From Gemmatimonadaceae bacterium (GTDB lineage: Bacteria > Gemmatimonadota > Gemmatimonadetes > Gemmatimonadales > Gemmatimonadaceae): a stretch of 64,000 bases of DNA. The notes under the pieces were generated by a model. The model saw only the letters and a list, made by a program, of their open reading frames with translations, did not search any database and was not told the origin of the DNA. Both the position numbers and the translations under genes were made by a program. Positions 19,277 through 28,053 of the stretch are shown here, piece after piece. Position 1 is the first letter of the stretch, and each line of letters starts with the position of its first letter. Location: contig JACCWE010000101.1 in NCBI GenBank assembly GCA_013697785.1, forward strand, positions 98,060-162,059. The letters are read 5' to 3'.

Positions 19277-19907
19277 GCGGGCGCACTATCGGCAACGCGA
19301 GCGAGAGCAGACGCTCGTAGCGGTCGCGGTTGCATTCGCCGAATCCGTAGATCACGAGCTCGTAGGCATGCGCGAAATCGCGGAAGTTCGGGAAGATCGG
19401 CGAGGAGTGCCGGCGCACTTCGCGCACGTAATCTCCGGCGGTTTTGGATGGATGCAGGCGGAGCTGGTTCTGCTTCGCGCTCGCGTCGAGGAGTGCGGCG
19501 TAGAGTGCGTGCGCGGCGGCTGTGAAATCACCGCGCGCCGCGAGCTGTTGCGCGGCGCTCCATGCGTCGCCACGCGAAGCGCCAGCCTGCGTCTGCCACT
19601 GGCCGCCGATGCGCTGCGCGGTTCGCAAGCGCCAGAGGTAGAGCCAGCGCGCGATTACGGCGGCGGTGAGGAGCGCGAGCCCGATGACCACCGCCCAGAA
19701 GAGCGGCGGCGACTTGTGCAGCACACCGAAGGCGGGCGCGAGCCAGGCGACGAAGCGCCCGAGCATCTCGGATATCCAACCCCAGAAACGACTCAGCAGC
19801 GAAGTCCGATTGTACTTCGGCGTCCCATACACCGTTTCGACGGCGCGCCTAATCGTCTGCTCGGGAAGTTGATCGAGGAGCACGCGCATTCGTGTCAGGG
19901 ATTCCAC
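19269..19907 (-). CDS. DUF4129 domain membrane protein
   Basis: This 212-residue protein has one clear membrane helix (LFWAVVIGLALLTAAVIARWLYLW) and a C-terminal DUF4129 domain. Recognisable parts are AAAHALYAALLDA, RLHPSKTAGDYVREV and FAHAYELVIYG. It is the first gene of the DUF4129-DUF4350-moxR-DUF58 operon. The start is GTG 19907, with ATG 19889 as an alternative. In other proteins DUF4129 is fused to transglutaminase-like domains; none is present here. The function is unknown. Confidence 0.82.
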   Translation of the reverse strand: MESLTRMRVLLDQLPEQTIRRAVETVYGTPKYNRTSLLSRFWGWISEMLGRFVAWLAPAFGVLHKSPPLFWAVVIGLALLTAAVIARWLYLWRLRTAQRIGGQWQTQAGASRGDAWSAAQQLAARGDFTAAAHALYAALLDASAKQNQLRLHPSKTAGDYVREVRRHSSPIFPNFRDFAHAYELVIYGFGECNRDRYERLLSLALPIVRPHG

Positions 19908-19955
19908 GGGTGAGATCGACGCCTCAACATACCGCGCCTCCTCGCCACCGGCGAA

Positions 19956-20627
19956 CTACTGTGGATAGCTGTCGCAGACGGAGCGCACGGGACACGTCGG
20001 ACAGCCGAGCGAACGCGCAGTACAGACGAGGGCGCCGAGTTCCATCAGTGCCTGGTTGTGCACGTAAGTGGTGGCCCCGGTACGCGGGAGCACGGCGCGC
20101 GCTATCTCCCACGTGATCTTGTGGCCGGAGTGTGTGCGCGGATTCACCGTGGGGGCGAACACGCGCGTGAGCACGCGCGCGACGTTCGTGTCGACGAGTG
20201 GTGCGCGCCGCTCGTAGGCGAAGGAGGCGACGGCGCCGGCGGTGTAGGCGCCGATGCCGGGAAGCTTGCGGAGCGCGTCGGGGTGCTCGGGGATCGCAGA
20301 AGGCGCGCGATCGCGCACGATCGTTCGGGCGAGCAGCTGAAGGTTGCGCGCACGGGCGTAGTATCCGAGTCCGCTCCAGGCTTCCCTTACGCGGGCAGGG
20401 CGCGACTGCGCGACGGCCTCGAGTGTCGGGAACCGGCTCAGGAATTCGGCGTACTTGGGGATGACGAGCGATACCTGTGTCTGCTGGAGCATCAGCTCCG
20501 AGACGAGTATATGGTAGGGATCGCGGGTCCCGCGCCACGGCAGATCGCGCGCATTCAGCCGGTACCAGGCGCGCAGCTTGCGGCCGAAGGCTGCGCGTCG
20601 CTCTGGCGTTATCGATTGGTAAGTCAC
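19956..20627 (-). CDS. mutY: A/G-specific adenine glycosylase, short MutY
   Basis: This DNA glycosylase has a helix-hairpin-helix domain (LPGIGAYTAGAVASFA), catalytic Glu44 in VSELMLQQTQV, the Asp of VDTNVARV, and a [4Fe-4S] cluster with spacing C-x6-C-x2-C-x5-C at the end. It should remove adenine paired with 8-oxoG. It is only 223 residues and stops right after the cluster, so it lacks the roughly 120-residue Nudix-like C-terminal domain that reads 8-oxoG in classic MutY. The VDTNV (not VDGNV) motif is also unusual. A thymine or uracil mismatch glycosylase of the same superfamily is a real alternative. The start is GTG 20627. Confidence 0.8.
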   Translation of the reverse strand: MTYQSITPERRAAFGRKLRAWYRLNARDLPWRGTRDPYHILVSELMLQQTQVSLVIPKYAEFLSRFPTLEAVAQSRPARVREAWSGLGYYARARNLQLLARTIVRDRAPSAIPEHPDALRKLPGIGAYTAGAVASFAYERRAPLVDTNVARVLTRVFAPTVNPRTHSGHKITWEIARAVLPRTGATTYVHNQALMELGALVCTARSLGCPTCPVRSVCDSYPQ

Positions 20628-20655
20628 TCGGTGGAACGCTATCTAGCCGTCTAAA

Positions 20656-20681
20656 GGCGTGCAACGGGGGCGTGCAACCGG
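20656..20681. repeat. 13-bp tandem direct repeat in the mutY upstream gap
   Basis: Two adjacent 13-base units, GGCGTGCAACGGG and GGCGTGCAACCGG, differ at one base. They lie in the gap between the divergent mutY and secreted-protein genes, about 70 bases before the secreted-protein start. They could be an operator, but chance repetition in GC-rich DNA is possible. Confidence 0.5.
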
Positions 20682-20736
20682 GGCCGATGTTAGCTTTTGA
20701 GCTCGCCGCAAACCGCCGCGGGCCGTCCGTTCGACT

Positions 20737-20743
20737 AGAGGAG
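20737..20743 (+). promoter_or_regulatory. Ribosome binding site
   Basis: AGAGGAG lies 6 bases before ATG 20750. It fixes the start of the secreted protein and excludes the longer open frame that runs upstream from 20477. Confidence 0.7.
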
Positions 20744-20749
20744 CAGAGT

Positions 20750-21556
20750 ATGAATGTCGTTCGTCTTTCCGCGACCCTGCTGGTTGCGAGCACGCTGCCG
20801 GCGCTTGGTCAGATCCATTATACGCCTACCGTGCAGCACTACCGCCTTCATTCCACGGTCTCCCGCTCGCAGGAGATGAACGGGCAGAAGACCGACGGGC
20901 TCATCACCAACGAGCAGCAAGTGACGGTGACCATCCAGGCTCCGAAGTCGAAGGGCGCGGTCTCCGACAAGGACACGCTGCAGTTCGCGGTGACGCTCGA
21001 CTCCGTCAACATGAGCTCCAACCTCGCCGTGCAGCTCCCGAACGTGCAGGTGATGCAGGGAACCAAGGTGAGCGGAATCATGCTGCCGACGGGTAAGGTG
21101 TTGAGCTTCAGCTCCGACACAAAGGCGACTGACGGTGTGGACCGCGAGTCCATCGTCGCGAGCATGGCGCACTTCCTTCTCACCCTGCCGTCGACGGCGG
21201 GCGCTGGCGCGAAGTGGGCCGACACCGCCACCACGAGCTTCGCGAAGGATGGGAGCTCGCTCAACACCCAGACGATCACGCAGTCGCAGGTCATCGGCGA
21301 CACGACGGTGGCCGGGCAGGCAGCGTGGCGCGTGCACCGGACGTCGACGCTCGTGATCTCCGGCACTCAGGTGCAGGAGAATCAGAAGATCACGATGGAC
21401 GGGACAGGCACCGGCGAGGCGATGTACTATATCGGCACCAACGGCGTCTACCTCGGCTCCACGTCCACGCAGACGATGAAGGAGACGGTGAAGGCGGCGG
21501 GCACGGTGATTCCGGTGACGCAGACGGCGACTTCGACCGTCACCATCGCGCGCTGA
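20750..21556 (+). CDS. Secreted protein of unknown function
   Basis: This 268-residue protein has a Sec signal (LSATLLVASTLPALG) and no membrane segment or lipobox after it. The body is rich in Thr, Ser, Val and Gln and looks all-beta, with repeated short strands. I do not recognise a named domain or catalytic motif. It is probably periplasmic or outer-membrane-associated. It diverges from mutY and precedes the DUF2339 gene by 72 bases. Confidence 0.75.
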   Translation: MNVVRLSATLLVASTLPALGQIHYTPTVQHYRLHSTVSRSQEMNGQKTDGLITNEQQVTVTIQAPKSKGAVSDKDTLQFAVTLDSVNMSSNLAVQLPNVQVMQGTKVSGIMLPTGKVLSFSSDTKATDGVDRESIVASMAHFLLTLPSTAGAGAKWADTATTSFAKDGSSLNTQTITQSQVIGDTTVAGQAAWRVHRTSTLVISGTQVQENQKITMDGTGTGEAMYYIGTNGVYLGSTSTQTMKETVKAAGTVIPVTQTATSTVTIAR

Positions 21557-21628
21557 TCTGATCTGCAATCGCGGCGCGCACACGCGCGACGTCGCAGTCG
21601 TTCGAGCAGCTTCACCAATGGGGGAGCG

Positions 21629-23614
21629 ATGGCGGACGAACAGCGAATAGCGGTGTTGGAGCAACACGTGCGCGCGCTGTACGAGCAGATTGGATCGTTG
21701 CGCGCGCAGCTCGGAGGGTCTGGAGGCAAGTCGCAAGCGGAGGCGGCGCCGATTGCAGAGTCGGCTCCGATTGCAGACGCGGCGCCCATCGTACAAGCGG
21801 TCCCGATCATTGAAGCGGCGCCGGCATCGCCCGGGCCGCCTCCGATTCCCCCTCGCGTTGCACCACCGCCTCCACGGCGACCTCCACTGCCGCGCCCGCA
21901 GCCGGCGCCCGACATTGATTTCGAGAAATTCCTGGGCCGCTACGGCACAATCGTCGTCGCGTCGCTCGCGATCCTCATGGGTGTCGGAACCTTCCTCTCC
22001 TGGGCGATCGAGCACGGGTATCTCGGTCCGACAGTCCGCGTCATCCTCGGCTTCATCGGCGCGGGCATCGTCGCCGCCGTCGGGCTCTGGGTGCGCGAGA
22101 AGCGCGACGTCCGCTTCGGTAATCTGCTTCTTGCGCTTTCGCTCGCCATCGTGCACGTCGATGCGTGGGCGGCGGGGCCGCACCTCCATGTGCTCAGCAC
22201 CGTCGGCGCGCTCGCGATTGCAGCGATCGCATCGGCCGCGCTTGCGGCGCTCGCGCTCACCACGGAAGAGCGAACACTCTTCGCGGTCGGCTTCGCCGGC
22301 GCGATGTTGGCGCCGTTCGTCACCGCGAGCGAGCCCGGATCCGTGGTCATGCTCCTCACCTATGGCTGGGTAGTGATCGCGCTGAGCCTCTTTGCCATTC
22401 GCGAGAAGGGATGGCAGCCCGTGCTCTGGCTCATGGTGATGGCCGCCATGATCTACGTGCTCTCCGCCGCTCAGGCGGGACTACCGCTATTACCCGTCGA
22501 TCACAGCTGGCTCACGGTCCACGCGCCGGTAATTTTCGCCTTGGCCTGCGCCGTTGCGGCCCTCCTCTTCGCGCGCGATTCCAATCGCTCCAAGCTCGGC
22601 CTCGCTTTCCTCCTGCTCGCATGCATCGCGACGTTCGGCTACGCGGTGGCCGCGCGTCAGCTGGAGGTGGGCATCTCGCTCTTCGGAACGATCGCCGCCT
22701 ACCTCATCGCGCGCGAGCTCGAGACCGACGAGCGCTGGCTCGTAGTCGGCAACGTCATCGTCCCTCTCGGATTCCTCTTCGCGACGATCGTCTCGGCCGG
22801 CGACCGGAACATCCAGGCTCTCGCCGCCGCCGCGCTCACGGTGGTCGCGGCAATCCTCGCCTTCGAGGATGAGGACGAGCGCGTTCATCATCTCTTCGTT
22901 ACCGCGGTCGCAAGCGGCATTGCGATCGTCGTCTACCTCTTCGGGCACGAGGCGCGCTGCATCGCCGCACTCGCGCTCCACGCCGCGCTATTCTCCGTGA
23001 TTCTGCGTTCGACGCGTGCGAGACCGCTCATCCCTACCATCAGCATGGGGCTCCTCCTGGCGTCGGGGATGTCGTTCCTTCTGCTGACGGAGCGAGGACG
23101 CTACGAATACGCGCCCTTTCTGACGATCGCCTCCGCATGCGCATTCGCGGTTGTCGCCGCGTGGGGGCTCTTCGCTCACGTGCTGCGCTCGATGGCGGAG
23201 GAAAAGGCGGACTACAGGCAGGTGGCGTCGTTCGTGGGAGGGCTCGCAATTCTCGCGGGTTTCACCTGGATCCGGCAGGAGCTCGTCGGTGCATGGTCCA
23301 GGGACACGTCGTCCTTCGCGCTCATAATTTATTACGCGCTCGCGGGGCTCGCGCTGATCTTCGCGGGCCGTTTCCGGCGCGTGGGTCTCTGGCGCGCAGC
23401 GGGACTCGCGCTCGCCTTCTACGCGGGCTATAAGGCGCTGGCCGAGACGTTCACGATTGACGCAGTCGGGCTTCGCGTCGGCGCGCGCATCCTCGTGGGC
23501 GCGTTCCTCATTGCGGTTGCATACTGGTACCGGGTGCCTCGCACTCCGGGCACCGAGAACGATTCGCCCATCCCGCCGCCGGTCGGCGCCGAGCAAGTTC
23601 CCGAACCCCTGTAG
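21629..23614 (+). CDS. DUF2339 polytopic membrane protein
   Basis: This 661-residue protein begins with a coiled-coil (RIAVLEQHVRALYEQIGSL), then a repeat- and proline-rich linker (about 30-90), then DFEKFLGRYGTIVVASLAILMG, which matches the start of DUF2339. About fifteen or more hydrophobic helices follow to the end. The linker holds five API-type hexads (APIAES, APIADA and variants). The biological role of DUF2339 proteins is not known to me. Only 5 bases separate it from the double-cupredoxin gene, so they are probably co-transcribed. Confidence 0.82.
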   Translation: MADEQRIAVLEQHVRALYEQIGSLRAQLGGSGGKSQAEAAPIAESAPIADAAPIVQAVPIIEAAPASPGPPPIPPRVAPPPPRRPPLPRPQPAPDIDFEKFLGRYGTIVVASLAILMGVGTFLSWAIEHGYLGPTVRVILGFIGAGIVAAVGLWVREKRDVRFGNLLLALSLAIVHVDAWAAGPHLHVLSTVGALAIAAIASAALAALALTTEERTLFAVGFAGAMLAPFVTASEPGSVVMLLTYGWVVIALSLFAIREKGWQPVLWLMVMAAMIYVLSAAQAGLPLLPVDHSWLTVHAPVIFALACAVAALLFARDSNRSKLGLAFLLLACIATFGYAVAARQLEVGISLFGTIAAYLIARELETDERWLVVGNVIVPLGFLFATIVSAGDRNIQALAAAALTVVAAILAFEDEDERVHHLFVTAVASGIAIVVYLFGHEARCIAALALHAALFSVILRSTRARPLIPTISMGLLLASGMSFLLLTERGRYEYAPFLTIASACAFAVVAAWGLFAHVLRSMAEEKADYRQVASFVGGLAILAGFTWIRQELVGAWSRDTSSFALIIYYALAGLALIFAGRFRRVGLWRAAGLALAFYAGYKALAETFTIDAVGLRVGARILVGAFLIAVAYWYRVPRTPGTENDSPIPPPVGAEQVPEPL

Positions 23615-23619
23615 CCACG

Positions 23620-24468
23620 ATGAAGCGCAGCTCCTCTTCGATCCGTGCCCGCACCCTCGCGATCGCGCCGCTACTCGCGCTGACCACCGCCGCGAGTTTT
23701 ACCGCAAAGCCGAACGTCGTGACCGTCGTTGCAACCGACTTCGCCTTCGAGATGCCCGACTCGATCCCCGCGGGGCCCACCCGCTTCGAGCTGAAGGATC
23801 ACGGAAAGTGGCAGCATCACATGGGCGTCTATCGGCTGGATTCGGGAAGGACGGCAGCCGACGGACTCGACGCGCTCATCAAGGCGGGGAAGGGAGTTCG
23901 TCCCTCGTGGATGCATTCGATCGGCGGGCCGAACGCCGCGATGCCGGGCGCTGCGGAGAATGCCACACTCGTGCTCGAGCCGGGGAGCTATCTCGCGTAC
24001 TGCGAGATTCCCGGTCCGGATCCCGCGCGGCACTACGCGAAGGGAATGGTGAAGGGCTTCGTCGTGACGCCGCGCGCGCACGGTGGCGATCTCCCGAAAG
24101 CGGATCTCTCGATCGATCTCGTCGACTACGACTTCGTTCTCGCGCACGCGCTCACGCGAGGGCACCACGTGATCTCCGTGACCAACTCATCCAGGCAGCC
24201 GCACATGCTCGCGATCAGGCGCTTTCCGATCGATCATCCGCCTGGCATGGCGGGGAATGAGCTCGTCGCCTGGGCGGCGGATCCGAAGGGGACTATCGGG
24301 CCCGCGGAGGCCGCGGGTGGCGTGACGGAAATCGCTCCCGGAAGCCAAGTTGTTTTCGAGCGCGACTTCGAGAAGGGATTGTATCTGCTGATCTGCTTCA
24401 CGGCCGATGCCGCGGATGGAAAACCGCATTTCAAACACGGGATGCAGAAGGAGATCATCGTTCGCTAG
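23620..24468 (+). CDS. Secreted double cupredoxin-like protein
   Basis: This 282-residue protein has a signal peptide and two cupredoxin-like beta domains in tandem. The first (about 28-150) has DFAFEMPDSIPAGPTRFEL, a KWQHHMGVYRL strand and PGSYLAYCEIPG. The second (about 165-282) has the matching DYDFVLAHALTRGHHVISV, SRQPHMLAIRRF and EKGLYLLICF. His, Cys and Met residues sit where blue-copper ligands are expected in the first domain (His in the HHMG strand, Cys in AYCEIPG, then His and Met in HYAKGM). Copper binding is inferred from these residues; the partner is unknown. Confidence 0.72.
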   Translation: MKRSSSSIRARTLAIAPLLALTTAASFTAKPNVVTVVATDFAFEMPDSIPAGPTRFELKDHGKWQHHMGVYRLDSGRTAADGLDALIKAGKGVRPSWMHSIGGPNAAMPGAAENATLVLEPGSYLAYCEIPGPDPARHYAKGMVKGFVVTPRAHGGDLPKADLSIDLVDYDFVLAHALTRGHHVISVTNSSRQPHMLAIRRFPIDHPPGMAGNELVAWAADPKGTIGPAEAAGGVTEIAPGSQVVFERDFEKGLYLLICFTADAADGKPHFKHGMQKEIIVR

Positions 24469-24490
24469 TTGCGCGGCGGGAATCTCGAGC

Positions 24491-24922
24491 TCACCCGTCG
24501 AAGTCATCCCTCGAGCGCCGCTTCTTGATCTCCGAGCGTCGCTTCTTCGACTCGAGTCGCGCTACCTTCGACGCCCGCGTTGGAGCCGTCTTTCTTCGCG
24601 CGCGCGGCACGGTCAGCGCGCTCCGCACCAGCTTCACCAGTCGCTCCTCCGCCGCCTCGCGATTGCGCAGCTGGCTCCGATGCTCGCTCGACACGATACG
24701 AATGTAGCCGTCGGCATTCGTGCGCTTCCTGAGTCGGTTCAGCACGCCGTCGCGCACCGCGCCTGGTAGCGCACGCGTCGCCGCGATATGCCAGAGCAGC
24801 TCGATGCGCGTCGACGACGTGTTTACATGCTGTCCGCCCGCACCGCCCGATCTGCTCGCACGGAGAAAGAGCTCGTCGCGCGGAATCGAGACCTCCTCCG
24901 TCACCTCGAGCGCATCGCTCAC
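24491..24922 (-). CDS. arfB: Alternative ribosome-rescue factor ArfB (YaeJ/ICT1)
   Basis: This 143-residue protein has the peptidyl-tRNA hydrolase GGQ motif at 29-31 inside RSGGAGGQHVNTSSTRIEL. The codon-recognition domains of RF1/RF2 are absent. A basic C-terminal tail (KTAPTRASKVARLESKKRR) is the part that enters the empty mRNA channel in ArfB. It hydrolyses peptidyl-tRNA on ribosomes stalled without a stop codon. It follows the CNNM gene with a 4-base overlap. Confidence 0.93.
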   Translation of the reverse strand: MSDALEVTEEVSIPRDELFLRASRSGGAGGQHVNTSSTRIELLWHIAATRALPGAVRDGVLNRLRKRTNADGYIRIVSSEHRSQLRNREAAEERLVKLVRSALTVPRARRKTAPTRASKVARLESKKRRSEIKKRRSRDDFDG

Positions 24923-26286
24923 GTCGTCGCTCCCGCCTCCCGCGCCGCGATCGCCTCAGGCGTCCGATGCACCCGCACCGCCGCCACGCGCCGCGAGTCC
25001 ATCGCCACCACCTCGAGCTCGCCGCCGGTGAATGGAATGCGGTCGCCCACTCGGGGCAGCCGCCCGATGCGCGAGAACACGTAGCCCCCCAGCGTCGACC
25101 AGCTCCCCTCGGGAATCTTCACGCCGTGATCGGATCGCACGTCGATCAGCGACAACGATCCGGACAGCTCGAGCACGCCATTCATCTCGAGCGCCTCGCG
25201 CTGCGCCACATCGTACTCGTCCGCGATATCACCGATCACTTCCTCGACGAGATCCTCCATCGTCACGATCCCGGCGGTGCCGCCGAACTCGTCGAGCACG
25301 ATCGCCATGTGCGCGCGCGTCTTTCGGAGATCATCGAGCACGCGCTCCGCTGCGCGCGTATCCGGTATGTACAACGCCTCGCGCACGAACTGCTGCACCG
25401 TGAACGGCTGCTCGCCGTCGTACAGCCACAGATCCTTCGCCAGAAAAACTCCAATGAGATCGTCGAGATCCTCGCCATAGATGGGATAGCGCGAGTAGCG
25501 CTCCTGCCGTACCACCGCCCACACCTCTTCCTGCGTCGCCGTCGCCGGGATCGCGACGATCTCCGTGCGCGGCCGCATCACATCGCGCGCCTTCTTCTGA
25601 TGAAAGTCGAAGACGCCCGCGAGCATCTGCGTGTCGCTCTCGTTCAGGAGCCCGTGCCTCCGCGTCTGCATCACGAGCAGCCGTAGCTCCTCCGGCGAAT
25701 GCGCGCGGTCGCTGTCCGTCACCTGTGTCACACCCAGCAGCTTGAGCAGAGCATTCGCCGCCCCGTTCAGCACGTACGTCACCGGCAGCGCGATCATCGC
25801 GAACCAGCGGAGCGGGCGCACCAGCCAGCGGCTCGTCGCCTCCGGATTCGCGTACGCGATCGACTTCGGCACCAGCTCGCCGATCACGATGTGCAGGAAG
25901 GTTATCGTGACGAAAGCGACGATCACCGTCGCCGCCGCGTGCGTGATCACGGCCGCCGTGCCGAAGCCCAGCTTCTCGAAGAGCGCCGCGATCAACGACG
26001 CCACCGTCGCCTCGCCTGCCCAACCCAGCGCGAGCGACGCTAGCGTCACCCCGAGCTGTACGGCCGAGAGATACCGCGGGATGTCGTTGGCCGTCTCCTG
26101 GACGAGCTTCGCGCTCCGGTCCCCGCGCGCCGCCAGCGCATCGATGCGTGACCGGCGCGCGCTCACCAGCGAGAGCTCGGCCGCCACGAAGAAGGCGTTC
26201 GCCAGCACGATCACCAGCACAGCGATGAGTCGCAGCACGATCGCGCTCGCGGTCAGCGCGACAACTGAATTCTCCACGTAACTCAT
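24919..26286 (-). CDS. CNNM/CorC-HlyC family membrane protein (DUF21-CBS)
   Basis: The order is an N-terminal DUF21 membrane domain (AVLVIVLANAFFVAAELSLVSARRSRI, three or four helices), a CBS pair (about 200-330, with DVMRPRTEIVAI and DEFGGTAGIVTMEDLVEEVIGDI), and a C-terminal CorC_HlyC domain. The family includes YfjD/CorB/MpfA, linked to Mg2+ or Co2+ efflux; the old hemolysin label is not supported by mechanism. I chose ATG 26286 over GTG 26325 because it places the first helix normally. The protein is 455 residues. It is co-transcribed with arfB. Confidence 0.9.
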   Translation of the reverse strand: MSYVENSVVALTASAIVLRLIAVLVIVLANAFFVAAELSLVSARRSRIDALAARGDRSAKLVQETANDIPRYLSAVQLGVTLASLALGWAGEATVASLIAALFEKLGFGTAAVITHAAATVIVAFVTITFLHIVIGELVPKSIAYANPEATSRWLVRPLRWFAMIALPVTYVLNGAANALLKLLGVTQVTDSDRAHSPEELRLLVMQTRRHGLLNESDTQMLAGVFDFHQKKARDVMRPRTEIVAIPATATQEEVWAVVRQERYSRYPIYGEDLDDLIGVFLAKDLWLYDGEQPFTVQQFVREALYIPDTRAAERVLDDLRKTRAHMAIVLDEFGGTAGIVTMEDLVEEVIGDIADEYDVAQREALEMNGVLELSGSLSLIDVRSDHGVKIPEGSWSTLGGYVFSRIGRLPRVGDRIPFTGGELEVVAMDSRRVAAVRVHRTPEAIAAREAGATT

Positions 26287-26406
26287 TGAAGGAGTGGGTC
26301 GTCGATCAGGTATAGCAAAATGCACTGATCGGCGGGCTACCGGAACTCTTGCGCTTTGCGAGTGACCCCGCCGGCCCCTCGCAAACCGAGCGTCCGCCCG
26401 GATTCA

Positions 26407-28053
26407 ATGGTCGAGCCCCGCCGCGTTCTCCGCTACATCTACATTGGGCGCCTCTCGCTGGCGGCTGCGATCTTCCTCGCGGCCGTCTTCTCGTGGCACG
26501 GCGCCGACGCGCGCGACACCCTCCTCGCGACGCTGGCATTCTTCGCCGCAATAGCCTTCACGTCCGTCTCCGCCTGGTTCGGCCTCGCCTACCGCACCAT
26601 GGTCGCGCGCGGCTTCTACTATACCCAGTCGCTCTTCGACGTCGCGCTCATCACGACGATCGTACACATCACCGGCGGCTCGCTCTCCCCCTTCGCTGCG
26701 CTCTACATACTCGCGACGGCCTGCGCGTCGCTCCTGCTCCCCGTCGGCGGCGGCCTCCTCATCGCCGCTCTCGGCAACGTTCTCTACTTCGCCGACGTCA
26801 TCGTGCTCCAGGGCACGACGCTCGGCATGCCGGTCATCCTCCAGCTCGGCGTCTTCGCGATTACCGCCCTCGGCGTCGCCTACCTTGGCGCACGTCTGCA
26901 GGAAGCGGGCGTGAATCGCGAGGCGCTCGCGCAGCAGCTCGTCGTCGTGAAGTTGCAGGCCGAGGACGTGCTCAAGAACATCAGGAGCGGCATCATCACG
27001 ATCGACGTGCAGGGGCGCATACTCTTCGCCAACTCGATGGCCGGAAAGCTGATCGGCTTCGACGACGAACAGGTGCGCGGCGAGAACATCAAGGACGTGG
27101 TCACCGCCCACGCGCCCGCGCTCGCTGCGGCGCTGGAAAAGGCGGTGCGCGGCCACGAGCGCGTCACGCGCGGAGAGGCCGCGATCACGGTGAGCGGCCG
27201 AACGTTCCCGATCGGCTTCACGACCACGACGATGAGCGCCGACGGCACCCCCGGCAACACGTCGGGGACCGTGATTTTTCAGGACATCTCCGACAACAAG
27301 CGTCTCGAAGAGCTCCGGCTGCGCGCCGAGCGACTGGAAGCGGTGGCGGAGCTGAGCGCGTCACTCGCGCACGAGATCAAGAATCCGCTCGCGTCCATCC
27401 GGAGCGCCGTCGAGCAGCTCGGCGCGCGCGCCCGCGCGACCGACGACGAGAAGGTTCTCGCTACGCTCATCGTGCGCGAGTCCGACCGGCTTTCGCGTCT
27501 CCTCTCCGAGTTCCTCGACTTCGCCCGCGTGCGCGTGACGCGCGGGGAGCGCGTGAACATGGGTGAGGTCGCGCAGGCTGCTGTGCGCCTCGCCGACACG
27601 CACCCCGATCGCAAGGCCGGCGTCACCGTGACGTGCGTGATCCCGACCGAGCCGCTGCTCGTCGAGGGTGACGAGGACCTTCTCCATCGCGCGATCTTCA
27701 ACATCACGCTCAACGCAGTCCAGGCCGCGCCCGTCGACACCGGCCGCGTCACCGTCGAGCTGTCGCGGCTGAATGCCGAGCAGATCCCGACGGGCGTGCC
27801 GTTCGAGGTGAGCGCGATCGCACTCCGCGTGTCCGACAACGGCCCCGGTATTCCGATCGAGCTGCGCGAGCGTGTCTTCGATCCGTTCTTTACGACCAAG
27901 ACCGGCGGCACGGGACTCGGCCTCCCGATCGTGCATCGCGCGATCGAGGCGCACCGTGGCTTCGTCTTCATGGACTCGAGCCCGAAGGGCACCCGCTTCA
28001 CTGTGCTGCTCCCGCAAATCCAGCAGCGCATTCCCGTGGAGAACGTCGCATGA
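26407..28053 (+). CDS. pilS: PilS-like sensor histidine kinase
   Basis: This kinase of about 548 residues has five or six N-terminal membrane helices (about 10-165), one PAS domain (AEDVLKNIRSGIITIDVQGRILFAN), HisKA with His322 in SLAHEIKNPLAS, and HATPase (DNGPGIP, GTGLGLPIV). NtrB/PilS-type kinases have this layout, and it is coupled to a sigma-54 regulator by a 4-base overlap. In the PilS/PilR system the pair controls major-pilin transcription. Pilus genes follow downstream, which supports the name, but no pilin target is visible. ATG 26407 was preferred over TTG 26356. Confidence 0.8.
   Translation: MVEPRRVLRYIYIGRLSLAAAIFLAAVFSWHGADARDTLLATLAFFAAIAFTSVSAWFGLAYRTMVARGFYYTQSLFDVALITTIVHITGGSLSPFAALYILATACASLLLPVGGGLLIAALGNVLYFADVIVLQGTTLGMPVILQLGVFAITALGVAYLGARLQEAGVNREALAQQLVVVKLQAEDVLKNIRSGIITIDVQGRILFANSMAGKLIGFDDEQVRGENIKDVVTAHAPALAAALEKAVRGHERVTRGEAAITVSGRTFPIGFTTTTMSADGTPGNTSGTVIFQDISDNKRLEELRLRAERLEAVAELSASLAHEIKNPLASIRSAVEQLGARARATDDEKVLATLIVRESDRLSRLLSEFLDFARVRVTRGERVNMGEVAQAAVRLADTHPDRKAGVTVTCVIPTEPLLVEGDEDLLHRAIFNITLNAVQAAPVDTGRVTVELSRLNAEQIPTGVPFEVSAIALRVSDNGPGIPIELRERVFDPFFTTKTGGTGLGLPIVHRAIEAHRGFVFMDSSPKGTRFTVLLPQIQQRIPVENVA

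Noticed and set aside
20735..22189. 484-codon minus-strand frame across the secreted and DUF2339 genes
   Set aside because: It spans a gene boundary and has no recognisable domain.
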